Position numbers and translations under genes: made by a program. This document shows positions 36,921 to 49,104 of a stretch of DNA of 64,000 nt, in pieces. The stretch is from Phaeosaccion multiseriatum (lineage: Eukaryota > Ochrophyta, other classes). Numbering within the stretch: position 1 is the first letter of the stretch; each line of letters starts with the position of its first letter. The stretch is from positions 2,232,001 to 2,296,000 of the forward strand of contig OZ218955.1 of the NCBI GenBank assembly GCA_965112735.1, written 5' to 3'. The notes below the pieces were generated by a model. That model made no database searches, was not told the origin of the DNA, and saw only the letters and a program-made list of their open reading frames with translations.

Positions 36921-36941
36921 CTGTGGAGTGACTTGGGCCAT
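34590..36941 (-). CDS. SAP-like motifs fused to a SURF2 domain
   Basis: Three exons (36941-35220, 35080-34955, 34841-34590) give 699 residues. The C-terminal 150 residues match Surfeit locus protein 2: RKRVLCHLTGHEIPANFGDVV, YLRSKKV, FDLKRYDPHL, CVLTGTRIYKNK and SSEQYKRAL. Animal SURF2 is about 256 residues and consists mainly of this domain. Here 500 extra residues precede it: a Gln/Arg-rich start, then a SAP-like helix-loop-helix (YRGLQTLAKQKGIRANQSRE) and a second one (MTYNNLRAAAKAVNTPAKGK), then long Gly/Pro/Ser/Gln-rich disordered sequence. SAP motifs bind DNA or RNA, so a nuclear or nucleolar role is plausible. SURF2 is linked to 5S RNP handling in ribosome assembly in animals; that is family knowledge only. 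CAG runs (36880-36915) encode the glutamines. Confidence 0.8.
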
Positions 36942-36965
36942 CGCGATGTGCTGCAACTCGCCTCC

Positions 36966-37382
36966 TTACACTGCTGTGTCGCTGTCAGGAATTAAGGCGA
37001 GCGGGTTGAGAGGAGGAAACAACCCAACAAAACCTCTTCCACCGCCCTTACCTTTGCTCCTCTTCCTCCTTGGCCTTGCCCAGAGGCCGGAGGGGGCACC
37101 TACCGTGGCACCAACGCGCTGCTCCTGCTGCTGCTGCTGCTGATGATGATGATGCCCCCAGCGGCCCTCCCCCCTCGAGAGTGGGTCCCCCAACCCCAGT
37201 TCCAGCGAGAGCTTTTCTAATACAGGGGCATGCTTGCTAGACTGGGCTGCAACATCGTTGTGTCGTCGTGTGCTGACCTCTTCCTCTGGGCCTGCTCGTG
37301 TGCTCTCCTGATCTCTAAAGTGTGAAGGTTTTGAGGGGCCCCCCGGGTTTGTGCGATAAAAGCACAACTGTAAAAATGGCAT
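36966..37382 (-). other. open frame upstream of the SAP-SURF2 gene, uncertain
   Basis: An ATG-initiated frame of 138 residues, His/Gln-rich near the middle (CAG/CATCAT runs) and basic towards the end. A good donor (gtaagg near 37050) and acceptor (near 36980) suggest a 5' exon of the SAP-SURF2 transcript, but splicing them does not join the SAP frame. It is more likely a 5' UTR exon or an upstream open frame than a separate gene. Confidence 0.25.
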
Positions 37383-37984
37383 CCATCATCCTCGATGGAT
37401 CATCCATGATGGTATCCATCATGGATCATCATGAACAGAGGAAAGAGAGACCATCATCGCCGGTCTTCTTGTCACTCACTCACTCGCTCACTCACTCACT
37501 CGCTCACTCACTCACTTACTCACTCACTCACTCACTCACTCGCTCGCGCATCGACTCACTCACGCACGCACCCACTCACTCACTCATTCACTCACTCACG
37601 CACCCACGCACCCACGCACTCGATCACTCAGATTTTGACGTGAAAGAAGGATACAAGGAGCGAGTGTATTGGAGTATTGGTCCAGGACCTCCCGGCGCAA
37701 AGACAGGAGGAGGAAAGGCCAGCGACGGCCAGCCTCCTCTCGATGGCCGGGCACCTTTATGCCAGAGAGGCAGTCTGATTTCTCGGCGGTAAAGGTAAAG
37801 CTGACAGGAATGATGTGCTCCTGATGCTTGAAGTCTACAACTCCGCCACAAGACACCAGAATCCTTTCCTAGAATGGGGAAATGAGCGTTCGACCTGGCC
37901 GCAAAGAGGCACGTCCTTCCACGAGTGTCCCCTCGGCAATCTCAGTCCGTCGGACGTCCTCCCAAGAGTCTCCCCTCGGGCATC
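37383..37984. other. intergenic region with CACT repeat and palindromic CATC/GATG block
   Basis: About 600 bp between the 5' side of the SAP-SURF2 gene and the 3' end of the START gene. 37383-37435 is a dense mix of ATCCATCATGGATC units forming imperfect palindromes. 37472-37630 is a (CACT)n array. Open frames within are repeat artefacts; 37596-37856 (-) encodes an 86-residue frame without recognisable features. Confidence 0.5.
37472..37630. repeat. CACT tetranucleotide array
   Basis: Degenerate (TCAC)n array with GCTCACTT, CGCA and CCCA variants. It is the same unit as the ARPC1 intron array, in the opposite orientation on the + strand. Confidence 0.93.
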
Positions 37985-39237
37985 TTAGTCCATCGCAGCG
38001 GCAAGCGTTTCCAGGCGGCGTAGAAAGTCTACAGGCTTGCGCACTGCCAGCCTGTTGACCAGCCAGGTCGGGAGATAGCCTCCGATGTGGAAGTGCTGCA
38101 GCAAGATCACATCCGCGCTTTCTCTCTGCCCACTCGCGTTCCCACTGAGGTGCGGTCGCATAGCGATTATGCCGTGCTTGATCTCCCCGCGCACGATGCC
38201 CTTCAAAGGGGGTTTGTCCTTATGCTCTTGCGACCGCTGCATGATGGCGAAGGCGCCGTCTGGAAGCTCCTTGTAGGTGACCTGTGACAAAAGAAGGACG
38301 GAGGCAGGCAGGGAGGGAGGGAGGGAGGGAGGGAGGGAGGAGGGACGTCAGGATACTATTGGGGGGCCCGGAGGCATGGCTGAGGGAGATGCACCGCACC
38401 TTGGTCAAAAAGTCTCTGCAGCGTATAGGGCCCATCCCTAAGGTTTTGCTCCAGCTGATCTTGGACCCCGAAAGTGCGCTGGACTCGCTGCTGCCAGTGC
38501 CGCTGCCGCCGCCTCGTGGAAGCAGAGCCTCCACATCGCAGGCATCGATGATTAGGGTATTCTGGGGATAGCGCAAGGCGGCAGCATCTATGCAAAGTTA
38601 TAATACACCTTCCATCTCAGATCGACATTGCCAGGTAGTAGACTCACATATCCTTTGATGACATCTGGATCTCCGTCGAGCAGAAGGGAGTACACTTGCT
38701 TCGCCGCCACGCGAAGTCGCGCACTGCGGAAGCCCCGCAACAAGTCAAGCACAGATATGTATCAGTGCTATTTGTATCTGTAAGCTGAGAGCTGTGTGAT
38801 GTCGTACAGCCGCCCCACCTACCGTGCAAGCACCATGATGTCCGGATCCTCGTCCACAAACTTGGTCCACACAGATATGCCATCCGCCGTGTGGAGCGCC
38901 TCGCTCCACTCGCCTAGGCATACGGAAGTGTGGTCTGAGCTAGATGTTCAAGCACGCTGAGCCTTTCCCCCCCCCCCTCACCTGTCGTGTCCAGGTCTTG
39001 AGAGCTCACAAATGATCCCTCTTCGCTGGTAAAGTACTGGGCTGGGCGTCACAGAGAGAGAGAGAGAAGATGTGAGCGAAGGTGCTTCCTGGCTGAGCGA
39101 CAGGCCAGAATATCCGCCGAGCCGGGGGGTTCGGCCTCTCCAGCCCTACCGCTCACCAGCTTTATCGAGCTGACAAGTGGCTTGGGCCAGCAACGTTGTA
39201 GACTGTCCAGGGAATGCAGACACGAGAGCTTGCACAT
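37985..39237 (-). CDS. START-domain lipid-binding protein
   Basis: Six exons (39237-39157, 39036-38982, 38913-38823, 38723-38648, 38561-38400, 38281-37985) give 253 residues. The pattern fits a StAR-related lipid transfer domain: GEWSEALHTADGISVWTKF and VAAKQVYSLLLDGDPDV at the N-terminal side, then a Gly/Ser-rich loop. The family's C-terminal part follows with TYKELPDGAFAIMQRSQEH, IVRGEIKHGIIAMRP and a final amphipathic helix, ILLQHFHIGGYLPTWLVNRL. START domains bind lipids in a hydrophobic pocket closed by this helix. There is no signal peptide or membrane segment, so a cytosolic lipid carrier or sensor is likely; the ligand is unknown. The first exon (27 residues from ATG 39237) is the least certain. 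Confidence 0.82.
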
Positions 39238-39570
39238 TAAAAAAGAGCACAAGCCACGCGGGGAAAAGCATTCCCTCGAGTAGGCCACGCGTCTCGTCTG
39301 AAGTTTATTCCGCTTCCCTAGGGAACGGGAGCGAGAGATGCATCTGTGCAAACGTTGTGGAAGGCCCGAGGATACATATATTGACTTAAGAGGAATCACC
39401 TGAGAAACTGATGGTGTGTGTGTGAGACGAGAGTGTCGAGGTGGGAAGGCCCGAGGAAGGGCCCTGCGCATCTGTGATTTCGGAGAGCTACATCGTTTGG
39501 GAAATACCCCCGCGCGGAAACCCCGACGGTTTCGTTTTCTCTTGTGAGTGCCTTGACTGCGGCCCGTGTG
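39238..39570. promoter_or_regulatory. divergent intergenic region, putative bidirectional promoter
   Basis: 333 bp between the start codons of the START-domain gene (-) and the SPATA4-like gene (+). It must carry both promoters and 5' UTRs. No TATA box or repeated element stands out. Confidence 0.45.
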
Positions 39571-42500
39571 ATGACGCTGGTGATGGCAGCGCCTGGAGGT
39601 GCGGGAGGCGATGGGACCGCAAAGCCGATGCCCCCGAAGGCCACGGCCATGCTGAGCAGGGAGACGCTGCGCTGGGTGCAAAGCTTGGACCTGGCGTACT
39701 CGGTGAAGAACGTGAAGAGGTGAGGTGGGGAGAGGGACTGTGAGGCCTTGATCGTTCACCGCAGCGCATTCAAATGACCCCTCTGTGCTGATTTCTTGTT
39801 GGGTGCTGTCTTTCAGGGACTTCTCCAACGGATTTCTGGTGGCGGAGATCTTCAGCCGCTACTACGACAAAGAGATTCAGATGCACAGCTACGACAATGG
39901 GACTGCGACAAGGGTGAGCTGGACAAGGACTTTCCGCCCGCACTCCCGTCCCTTCCAATGCTTACCATGTCGATTCCTTTGTGCAGGTGAAGAAGGACAA
40001 CTGGGGACAGCTCCAGAAGTTTTTCCACAAGGCGGGGTTGGAAGGCACAATAACCAATGCAGAGGAGGTGTCTGCCATCATCCAGTGCGAGGACGGTGCT
40101 GCTATTCAGTTCATCACGAGGATATACGAGGTTTTGACGCAAAGAAAGGTGCGAGGACTTCGGTCGTTTCCCACTCCTGCTTCCTTTTGCTTGTTGCCAA
40201 CGAATGTCCCTCCTGCGGCTGTTTTACTTGTCTGCACCTCGACAAACAGGTTCAGGAGGTCATAAAGAGGCCCTTGCCCGAGAATCAGCCTGCGTACGCG
40301 CGAGGAACGGGCATCTCTATGGTGAGAAGTGTGCTCAAGGGGGCCGACATGAGCCACGTGACGGACGAGACTCTGCAGCGCTCCGTGGCGAGGGGGGCTA
40401 TGAATGATTACGAGCAGGGACTGCAGGAGGAGCGCAGTATAGACCCAGAGAGGTTTAGCACTAGTGTCAGCAGCAAGATGATGAGGGGGCCGACGAAGCG
40501 GGTGGAAACCGCCGAGGTCATCCTGCCCAAGGTTGCTGTGCGGGAGATTCAAGTCAAGCAGGTACGCTGGCTGCCAGTACGCTTCCTGTCCTCCTCCTCT
40601 GCTTCACACGGCTTGACCCGCTCCCCCCCCCCAAACCAACAACATGAAGGTGGATCGGAACATTGCCCAACTAAGGGCGAACCAGGAGTTGTCCATGCGG
40701 GGCGCAGCGGGTGCGAATGGCAGTAGCATGGGAGGCGGGAGCGGGGGTATGGATCAAGGAAGCTCGAGCGTTTCCGTGGGTAAGGGGGCTAGGGATAAAG
40801 CAGGAGGGGCAGGGGCACGGCTGGCCAATAGTGGCTCAGGAATGGGCATGGGAATGTCGCAGGAGCCTTTGGAGGGGGTGGTTGCGGTCATGAACGCATG
40901 CGTTCTCAAGCGGCTGAGCGAGAAGGAAATTGGTGGTGATGCGTCCAAGGATGCCTGCACCAACTTTCTGGATAGTGTGCTGCTGTCCTCGGGGAGAGGG
41001 GGCACCGGCTCGACCTTTAGCGAAGCATCCATTGCCGGAGTGCTCGGGGCGATGGCCAACCAGGCGCACCAGCTCGCAGAGGCCGCGTGCTTCAATCCCG
41101 CTCAATACTGGCGCTGCAGCTCCTTCTTCTGCCGCTTCTTGTGTGAGGTGAGAGGGAAGCCACCAAGAAAGAATAGGAAAGCCTTGCTTGCGCGCCGCCT
41201 CACTATGTCAAACCCTCACTTCTGCTGCTGCTCGTGCGCCTTTTGAAACAATGCGCAGCTCCACTCGCACGTAGCGAGCTTCGGCGCCGCGGTCGAGGCC
41301 TTCCGGTCGCTGGGCCACTATATGGTTATGCGGGATCCCTCTGCAGCCTTTGGGCTATTTTCCGACTTTTCTCTCGCGCAACTAGCAAGCGCGATGCAGA
41401 CATCCACGCCCAAGCGCCTGCCCATCCTCCGCGTGATTTACGCCTTTACCACCGGACACGTGAACTCTCACATCCAGGCCATCAAGCGCCTGCAGACTGT
41501 GCTTTCTAGCGACATGTCGGCCTTTCTGCACACCCTGACGCTCGCCGTGCATTTGGAGAGCGAGTTTGATGAGTCGCTGCTGGACCTGTACCTCTACTAC
41601 TGCACCATTGGCCTGGGCAGCCCCTCGCCAACCCTAAGGGCCAGCTCCGTGGCAATGCTGGTGCCCCTGCTCCGCGCCTGTCCGGACAAGGCACCAGAAA
41701 TGGTATCCGTCTTGTGCAACCTTGTGCGAGAGGATACTTGGTGGGAGACGCAGGCCCAGGTTGCGCGGCTCTGTGCCTCTCTGTTGGAGGGCAGCGAAGG
41801 AGGTGGTCTTCATGGTGACAATGGCGACGCCCTGGGGGCCAACGCCTCCCCCGCCATTCAGTCTTGCACAGGGGACGTGGTGGGCATGGTGGAGCACGTG
41901 TTGCGAGCGCAGGCAGAAGACGGCAGTGCCCCAGCCGTGGTCACCGTCAAGCTCGCGCTCAAGTACCTCGCTCCTGCTCTAGCGACGTGTCCGCCAGAGG
42001 TGGCGGACCTGTTCCTGAAGGCAGTGCAGAGCTTGCCCGTGGCGGACAGCAACGCCATCCTCGGGCTGGCCAAGAGCGGCGGGGGGGGCTCCGCGTCAGT
42101 CGCATCGCCCACTGCCGCTGCTCCGTCGTCGTCCTCCTCCTCCACCACCTTGCCGCCGTCGGCCTCGTGCTCGCTCATGAAGGTGCACACCTCCGACGGC
42201 GTGGTGAGGCTGGAGCCTCTGCCGCAGCTGTGGGACGGACTCAAGCTAGCCGAGGCGCTGACCCGCCAAATCAAGCCGACCGCCAGTGGCCGAGAGACCA
42301 TGGAGCAAGAGGAGATGCAGCTCCTCGCCCTTTGCGTGTGGGGGGCATGTGGCGTCACGCCAGCCACCTCCGGCGCAGTGTGGGCACACGCAGAGGAGAA
42401 GAGTTCTCGGCTGCTTTTGTCGCAGGAGTGGCACGGCGTGTTCGAAGCACTTCGAGACTACCTTTTTATTGGGCTGTGCGACCCCCTCTGCTGCTCGCTC

Positions 42501-42845
42501 GCGCTCAGCATACTCAGATGCTTCATTTTCCGCTCGCAGCTCCGAGAGTCGGTGCTCAAGGAGCCGCACCTCTTGGGCGTGCTGCAGCTCCTCTACGCAG
42601 GCCAAGATGCGGAGGGGCAAGACGCGGAGGAGTGCCAGAGCAGGGTGGAGGAAGACCTGTTCAGGGCCGTGCACTCCGTGGGGGAGCCCTTCTCCTCCAC
42701 AGTCAGGGACGTGCTGGCGGCGTTTGTGGAGGCCTCCACTGCAGCCGCAGAGGCAGCAGCAGCGGCGAGCGGCAGCCACGCCCCACCGGTCCCGACCTCG
42801 CTGGAGCTTTTTCTAAGAGAGATCGAGACCGGGCCCGTCAAGTAA
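39571..42845 (+). CDS. SPATA4-like CH-domain protein with long helical C-terminus
   Basis: Six exons (39571-39719, 39817-39913, 39987-40148, 40250-40561, 40650-41147, 41259-42845) give 934 residues. Residues about 20-135 match the SPATA4/SPEF1 type calponin-homology domain (CH_2): [40 protein letters not shown], then [12 protein letters not shown] and [16 protein letters not shown]. In animals this family is found in sperm flagella and binds microtubules. The rest is not a small tail as in animal SPATA4 (about 300 residues). It is about 750 residues of alpha-helical, probably HEAT-like sequence ([40 protein letters not shown]) with Ala/Ser-rich inserts. A flagellar or microtubule role is inferred. 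An in-frame ATG at 39583 is an alternative start. Confidence 0.82.
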
Positions 42846-43480
42846 TCCCAAAATTGGAGAGTGCCCTGCCCATATGACTACGGTGCCTGCGTCACTTAAA
42901 GCTTAAAGAGTCGATAAAGAGGGTTGTATGCTATAGTACGATGTCGACCCCTGACACCCTCTCGCATACATCTCGAAAGCTACGCTATTGGCGCACGCCA
43001 ATAGCGGCGCGCTGAGTTAGGAAGTAAGTAAGGAAGGAAGGAGAAGGAAGGAAGGAAGGAAGGAAGGAAGGAAGGAACGGCGTGCCCGTACACCTTTTTT
43101 ACCTAAAAGTAAAAATCCGTTAGGCACCCTGTAATAATCCAAAAGGATATCAGGACCAGAGTGCTGCTCCTCCCCCTTTCCTTCTTTTTCAGGTACAAAT
43201 GGATCGCAGACGGAAGGATGGAATAGGGACTGGGATAGTGCCTTTTGTTCTGCCTCTCTCGTACTCATTAAACCTTGTTCCACACTCCCCCTCTCCTCCT
43301 CTCCTTCCTCCCTCCTCTCTCTACTCTACACTCCACTGCACACACTCTACACTCCACTGCACACACTCTTCACTCCCTCCTACTCCCTTTACGGTGCCAG
43401 CTAGACTCAACACTCAGCGGGGCTCCTCCTACCTACTTCTTCAAAACGTTACCCCCACAAAGAGCCGAGGATCATAGACG
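42846..43480. other. tandem intergenic region with GGAA repeat
   Basis: About 630 bp between the SPATA4-like stop and the SulP start. It includes a short self-complementary element (gctattggcgcacgccaatagc, about 42984-43005), a (GGAA)n run at about 43020-43077, and a pyrimidine-rich block (43275-43385) with an exact 19-bp duplication (ctctacactccactgcaca). The transporter promoter and 5' UTR should lie here. Confidence 0.55.
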
Positions 43481-46400
43481 ATGGAGGAGGACATCCTCCT
43501 CAAGGATATTGAAGGGGGTGGCAGCCGCAGCAGCAGCAGAAGCCCGCGCCCTGCCTCCACGCTGTTGATGAGCCCCAGCACTGACATATCCTTGGTGAGA
43601 GGGTCCACCGGCTCGGTGCTCTCGCAGCATAAGAGCAAACCTCGAGAGCAGGAGCCAAACACCTTTGCGTCCGGTGGCTTCAGCAAGACATGTCCTTCTC
43701 CTTTGAAATTGAGGTGAGCCTGCTTCAGAACTCTGGGGTTGCGAAGGCGACACGCTGCTTTAAACTTAGTATCCACCCTCCCTGTCCCCAGACCCTCCTC
43801 CCACCCCACCGTCCCTCAACACTCCCCCTCACTTACTATACTTCCGTTTGCAAAGGCCGCCTCTTTCTCACGCTATTCTACCTCTCTGTCTTCCGGTAGT
43901 GGGGGTGCTGGCGATGGATCGCACGCAGCAGACACCGGAGCAGGTTCTTTGAACGGCTTGGCGGCCACCTATGGGAGCTTCCATCCCGACCCTCATGTGG
44001 TGACTGCAGATTCGCTGCTCTCCAACATAATGATGAGTGGAGGCTCGGGGAAGCTTCACCCGGCGCCTTCCCTTCATTCCTCCACCGCTGGGGAGTTCGG
44101 CAGCAGCTGCGCGAGTGCCAGACTTAGTGCCTCGGGCAGCATGCACAGCAGCTTGGGAGAGGGGGGGGGAAGCACTGGGGCAGACGATCAGCGGGTCAAG
44201 AAGGCCATGCCGAGATTCATGTCTGACCACCAGCAACCCTTCGCCATCGCTTTTGCGGTCTTCATAAATCTCATCGATGCTTGCACATTTGGAACCATCC
44301 TTTTTCCTCCTCTTCTTAAGCAATTCTCGTCTGTGGGGATCAGGTGCGGGCCAGGGAGAGCATTCGTATTCTATCCGTCGTTCTCCCCATCGAGAGAGCG
44401 CGTCGGCGCGGAGAACCCAACCTCATCCCCCCCCCCCCCCTTCGTCTGTCACAGTTCCTTCCTTTTCAGCACTGCCCTGGTGCAATTGGTCTTCAACCTC
44501 ATGAGCGATTTCCGCATGGTAAGAAGGGAAGAGTGCGTGGAGAGACGGAAAGGATTTTGGAGTGAACAGTAGGCTATTATTTGACAGCTACCAAGAGTGG
44601 AGTTGATAAAGGGCGCCACTGCACTGGCTAATCACACGCTAACACTTGGCAATGATGGAGAAGTAATTTTACCAGAGTGACAAGAGGTGGCCTCTGGGGA
44701 ACCATCTCACTCTCAAGTGACTTCCTCCCTTCCTTCACTCCACACAGGGTCTTGGCACGTCAATGGCTGAGAACCTGCCGTTCCTCAATGCCATGGCCAA
44801 CAGCGTTGTGGCGACTGTGGTCAAGGAGGGCGGCGAGGCAGCAGACGCCATACCCACTGTACTGGTTGTCTACGCGCTTTCCACCGTGCTTACGGGACTC
44901 GTCTTCTATCTCACTGGATTTGCGAAGCTTGGCCAGCTTCTGAACTTCTTTCCACGGCACGTCATTATTGGAATGATCGCCGGTTTCGGGGTATTTCTGT
45001 CCATGTGCTCGTTGGAAATCGCTACGGGGTTGTCGGTGTCACAGCTGCCCATACGGGAAGCGCTTGGCTCGCTATTCAGCGCCAAATACGTGTGGCTCTG
45101 GGTCACCGTGGTGCTTCTGCAGCTCGGGCTCAAGGCGCTCGAGTCCTTTCAGGCGGCCGAGATGATCACGCCCCTTTATATGATGGTCGTCCCCTTGGGC
45201 TTCTATGCGGTGCTGCATCTGACGGGCACCAGCGTGGAGGAGGCGAGAGCCGCCGACTGGCTCTTTCCGAGGCCGCCTCCGACCAATTTCCTGGACATGT
45301 GGACGGTACGTGCGGGCGAGAGGGAAGAGACCACGGATCACTACACTTAACCCCTGAATCACAACGGTTCATCTCCTCCTCCTCTCCCTCCCGGCCCCAA
45401 GCGCTCCTCTTCGATCCCCCGCCACTCCCGCTCATGCCTCCTTACTCACTCTCTCACTCACTCACTCACTCACTTACTCACCCACCCACCCACTCACTCA
45501 CTCTCAGCGACGCTTTCGGAACGTCCCCACTTTGGGACAGTAGGCACCACCACCACAGTAGCAGCATAACTCCTCCTCTCCCCCCCTTCTTGCCCATGCT
45601 TCTGGGCCATTGACAGCTCTTCGACTTTGGGAACATCAATTGGGCATCAGTAACGGACCAGCTCAGCACCATGACTTCCTTGAGCCTGTTCCTCCTGGTG
45701 CTGGTGCCTATTCGGATCCCCACGCTTGCACTCACCACGGACGAGAACTGCGACTTTAACAAGGTAAGACCAGAAGGAGCCGAAATAACTGGCTGACTAG
45801 CATTGACAAACAATATGACTGACAGACTGACTGACTGACTGGCTGACTTGAGTGAGTGAGAGAGAGAGAGGGGAGGGGAGAGGGGAGTGATTGATAGAGT
45901 GAGGGAAAACTGACGAACTCACAGACGACTGACTGACGGACTTTGAATGAGCGAGTGAGAGAGAGACTGGGGGGAGGAGAGAGTGGAGTGATCGAGTGAG
46001 GGAGGACTAACACTGACTGACTTAAGCAGACTGACGGACTGACTTAAGCAGACTGACGGACTGACTGACTTACGGACTTGAGTGAGTGAGAGAGAGAGAG
46101 AGAGAGGAGGGAGGGAGTGTCGTGCAAGTCCGGGCTTGAGTGACTGAGTGACTGAGTGACTGACTAACTGGCTCACTAGCACTAAATGCAACAAAGTGAT
46201 AGACTGACTGAATGACTTGAGTGAGTGAGTGAGAGAGGGGGGGGGGAGGGGGGGTAGAGTGGAGTGTTCGAGTGAGGGAGGACTAACAATGACTGACTAA
46301 GAGACTGACTGACGGACTGACTGACTGACTTGAGTGAGTGAGAGAGAGAGAGAGGGGGGAGGGGAGAGTGGAGTGTCCGAGTGAGGGAGGACGAACACTG

Positions 46401-49007
46401 ACTGACTAAGAGACTGACTGACGGACTGACTGACTGACTGACTTGAGTGAGTGAGAGAGAGACGGGGGAGGGAGGCCAAAGAGAACATGGATAGAGGCAC
46501 ATGGTTCGAGGGCTGAGCGAGCAGGAGGGCTAGGGCACCTGGAGTGGAGAATAAGCCACTGAAAACGCGAAGCAAATGTTATATCGTACGAAGTATTATA
46601 TTTGTAGGCTTAACATCCCACTGCCCCTTTCCAGGAGATTATGGCACATGGCGTGGCGAATATCATCTCTGGGGCAGCGGGAAGTGTTCACAACTACCTC
46701 TCGTACAGCAACAGGTATTGAGCTCTGCCGTGCCACGCCCACCGTCACCCCAAGCCCCCTGCTCATGACGCGTGTCTGCTCTCTGTGCAATGAAACAGCG
46801 TTTTCTACTACAATTGCGGAGGCCGCGGAGCGTTCTCCCAATGGGTCATCTTCGCTGTAACAGCGGGCATGTTCTTTCTGGGCCCAGGCTTGATCCTCTA
46901 TATTCCGAGATGTGTGGCCGGCTGCGTGATGTTGACCCTAGGTAGGAAGGAGTCGGGTGGGTCACGTACCGCACCGAGCCTGAGAGCCGTTCTGAGGCTG
47001 TTCGCCTACCTCTTTCTTGTGTACATGCTGGACTGGCAGGTGTGGACCTTCTCAAGGATGCCCTCTTCGAGAGCCGAGGCAAGCTCGACAAGTTCGAGTA
47101 CGGGAGTGTGGTGCTCATCGCAGTGGTCATCGCCTGTCAGGTACATGCGCGAGAGGGGCTGTAGGAGAGAGGCAGTACGAGAGGCTGTATGCACCCCACC
47201 CATTCTCAAGTCGCCTTGCCGTACTTACTTACTTGCTCTGCACAATGCCTGCTGCAAACCAACAGGGATTCGTTTGGGGCATCGCGGCAGGGGCGTTCCT
47301 GGCGCAGGCAACCTTTGTGCTGCAAGGTGAGGGTCGGAGGGGTCCGGTAGGGGTCCGGCAGAGGTCTTCCTCCACCTCACCCCCTCTTGCTCCTCCACCT
47401 CCACCTCCCACCCCCCACCCTTCTCTCCTGCCATAGCCTCCCGTACGCAGGTCGTTCGCGCGACGTTCAGCGGCGATACTGTGCGAAGCAACACGCTGCA
47501 CAGTGATCACCAGAAGGAGCAGCTCAGTGACAGCCTCAAGCAGGTGCACGTGGTGCAGCTGCAGGGCAACGTCTTCTTTGCGAGCATTCAGCAGGTGGTG
47601 GAGGCTGTGTCTGACGTGCTGCATGGAACCAGCGCTCCTCGCCTTCCCTTCTCGTCTCCAGGGGCCGAGAGAGAACAGGAGGACAAACCTTGCTATGTGG
47701 TGCTGGACTTTGCTCTGGTAACCACGCTCGACAGCACGGCAGTGGCTGCGTTGATCAAGCTCGAGGAGTCCCTCTTGGCGGAGTGGAGCCCCCCTGTCGA
47801 AATCATCTTCGCAGGTACGTAACGTAGTATTGCGACGAGTGGTGTGCTGGTGGGCTCAGTCAATACTAAAGTCCTCGCCTCTGCTTCCCTCTCTTCTTCT
47901 CTCTCTCCTTCAGGCATGTCCCCGACAACGATGGCCCACATTGATGCCATGAGGAAAGGCGGCGAGAGCCAGCCAGACGAGGGAGAGGAGCAGGGTGGGC
48001 CGAAAGCTGAGGCGGGGAAGGAACGGGAGAGGGTGTTGGACGGGTCTGGCGCCAGAGCAATGGACAGGAGAGGATCCACGTTCCATGCTGACGTGAACCA
48101 AGCCTTGACGCGGGTTGAGCATCAACTCATTAGGGACTCCGAGAGGGCGTCTTCGCCCGCGAGCCTGGCACAGCGGGAGATTAAGAAAGTGCTTGCTCAA
48201 GGGAGGGCAACTCACGAGGACCCCCACCACTTCTCGGACAGCCTCAGCTGCACGGCCCTCGTCCACAAGATGCTCAAGGAGCTCTGCCCCGCGGACACTC
48301 CCGCTGCTGCCCTGTCTCTGCTGGCCACGAATATGCGCCCCAAGAGGTGGGTGGGGTACATGGTTGTTGGTGGGTGTGCATGTCTCTTACGGTTTCTTTC
48401 CTGTAACACAGAGAGGCGCAACTGCATATGTGTGCTTGCTCCCACACAGGTACCTTGTATCTAATGTGCTCTGGACGCAAGGCTCTCCGCCGGACAGCTG
48501 CTGCCTACTCTTGGTGGGGAGACTTGTCGTGCAGGAGGGCGACAGCGTGAGACAGACCATCATGCCCGGCAACTTGGCCGGAGAGCTGGGCCTGCTGAGT
48601 GGGGTGAGTCATCGCCGAAAGCGACAGGCGGCCCTACGGCTTAGGAAGAAAAAGGAACAAGGCCTGATGCAGCGTTCTCTTTATACCCGCAGGAGCCTCA
48701 TACGAGGAGTGTAGTTGCCGCGGAGAGTGCCGTCGTGGCCATGCTCACTAAGGATACGCTCAGCGACCTCTCCACGAGAGACCCGCGAGTCCTCGTCGCT
48801 CTTCAGGTGCGTGGGCTCGGGTGTGCGTGTGTGCGTTTGTTGCAGCCCCGCCCGCCGCCCTCTTGGCCCTTGACACGCGTCGGGCCCTCTGTTGTCGCTT
48901 CTTTCGCTGCTCCTTCGCTGTCGCAGGCCGTGGCCCTCAAGACGGCGCATCAGCGGACGCGACACTGCAGCGCGCTTCACTCTGTACACTCTCCGGCGGG
49001 GGGGTGA
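43481..49007 (+). CDS. SulP/SLC26 anion transporter with STAS and cyclic-nucleotide-binding domains
   Basis: Fourteen exons (43481-43713, 43900-44343, 44470-44518, 44748-45305, 45617-45763, 46635-46714, 46799-46941, 47040-47140, 47266-47326, 47437-47814, 47914-48346, 48450-48603, 48693-48806, 48927-49007) give 991 residues. After a polar N-terminus of about 190 residues comes the membrane domain: FAVFINLIDACTFGTILF, GLGTSMAENLPFLNAMAN, FPRHVIIGMIAGFGVFLS, then SGAAGSVHNYLSYSNS and YIPRCVAGCVMLTLGVD. The STAS domain follows (VVQLQGNVFFASIQQVVEAV, YVVLDFALVTTLDSTAVAAL). A cNMP-binding-like beta-roll ends the protein (LLLVGRLVVQEGD, MPGNLAGELGLLSG, SVVAAESAVVAML). This SulP-STAS-CNBD order is known in protists and fungi. 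It predicts an anion (sulfate-like) transporter under ligand control; substrate not determinable. Intron 5 is expanded by repeats. Confidence 0.9.
45790..46465. repeat. interlaced ACTG/GTGA higher-order repeat in SulP intron 5
   Basis: Intron 5 of the SulP gene (45764-46634) is filled by about five diverged copies of a unit of roughly 110-130 bp. Each copy has (GACT)n, then CTTGAGTGAGTGAGAGAGAG, a G-rich spacer, and GAGTG(T/A)TCGAGTGAGGGAGGAC. This is a minisatellite built from the tetranucleotide seen elsewhere in the window. Confidence 0.85.
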
Positions 49008-49104
49008 CAGTGACATGCTTTCTTTGTCAAGGTGCGAACGGCGAGAAGCAGGGGTATGTATGTCTTCACCGATGCTCGAGTGACTATGAGAAAGAGTGTG
49101 AATA

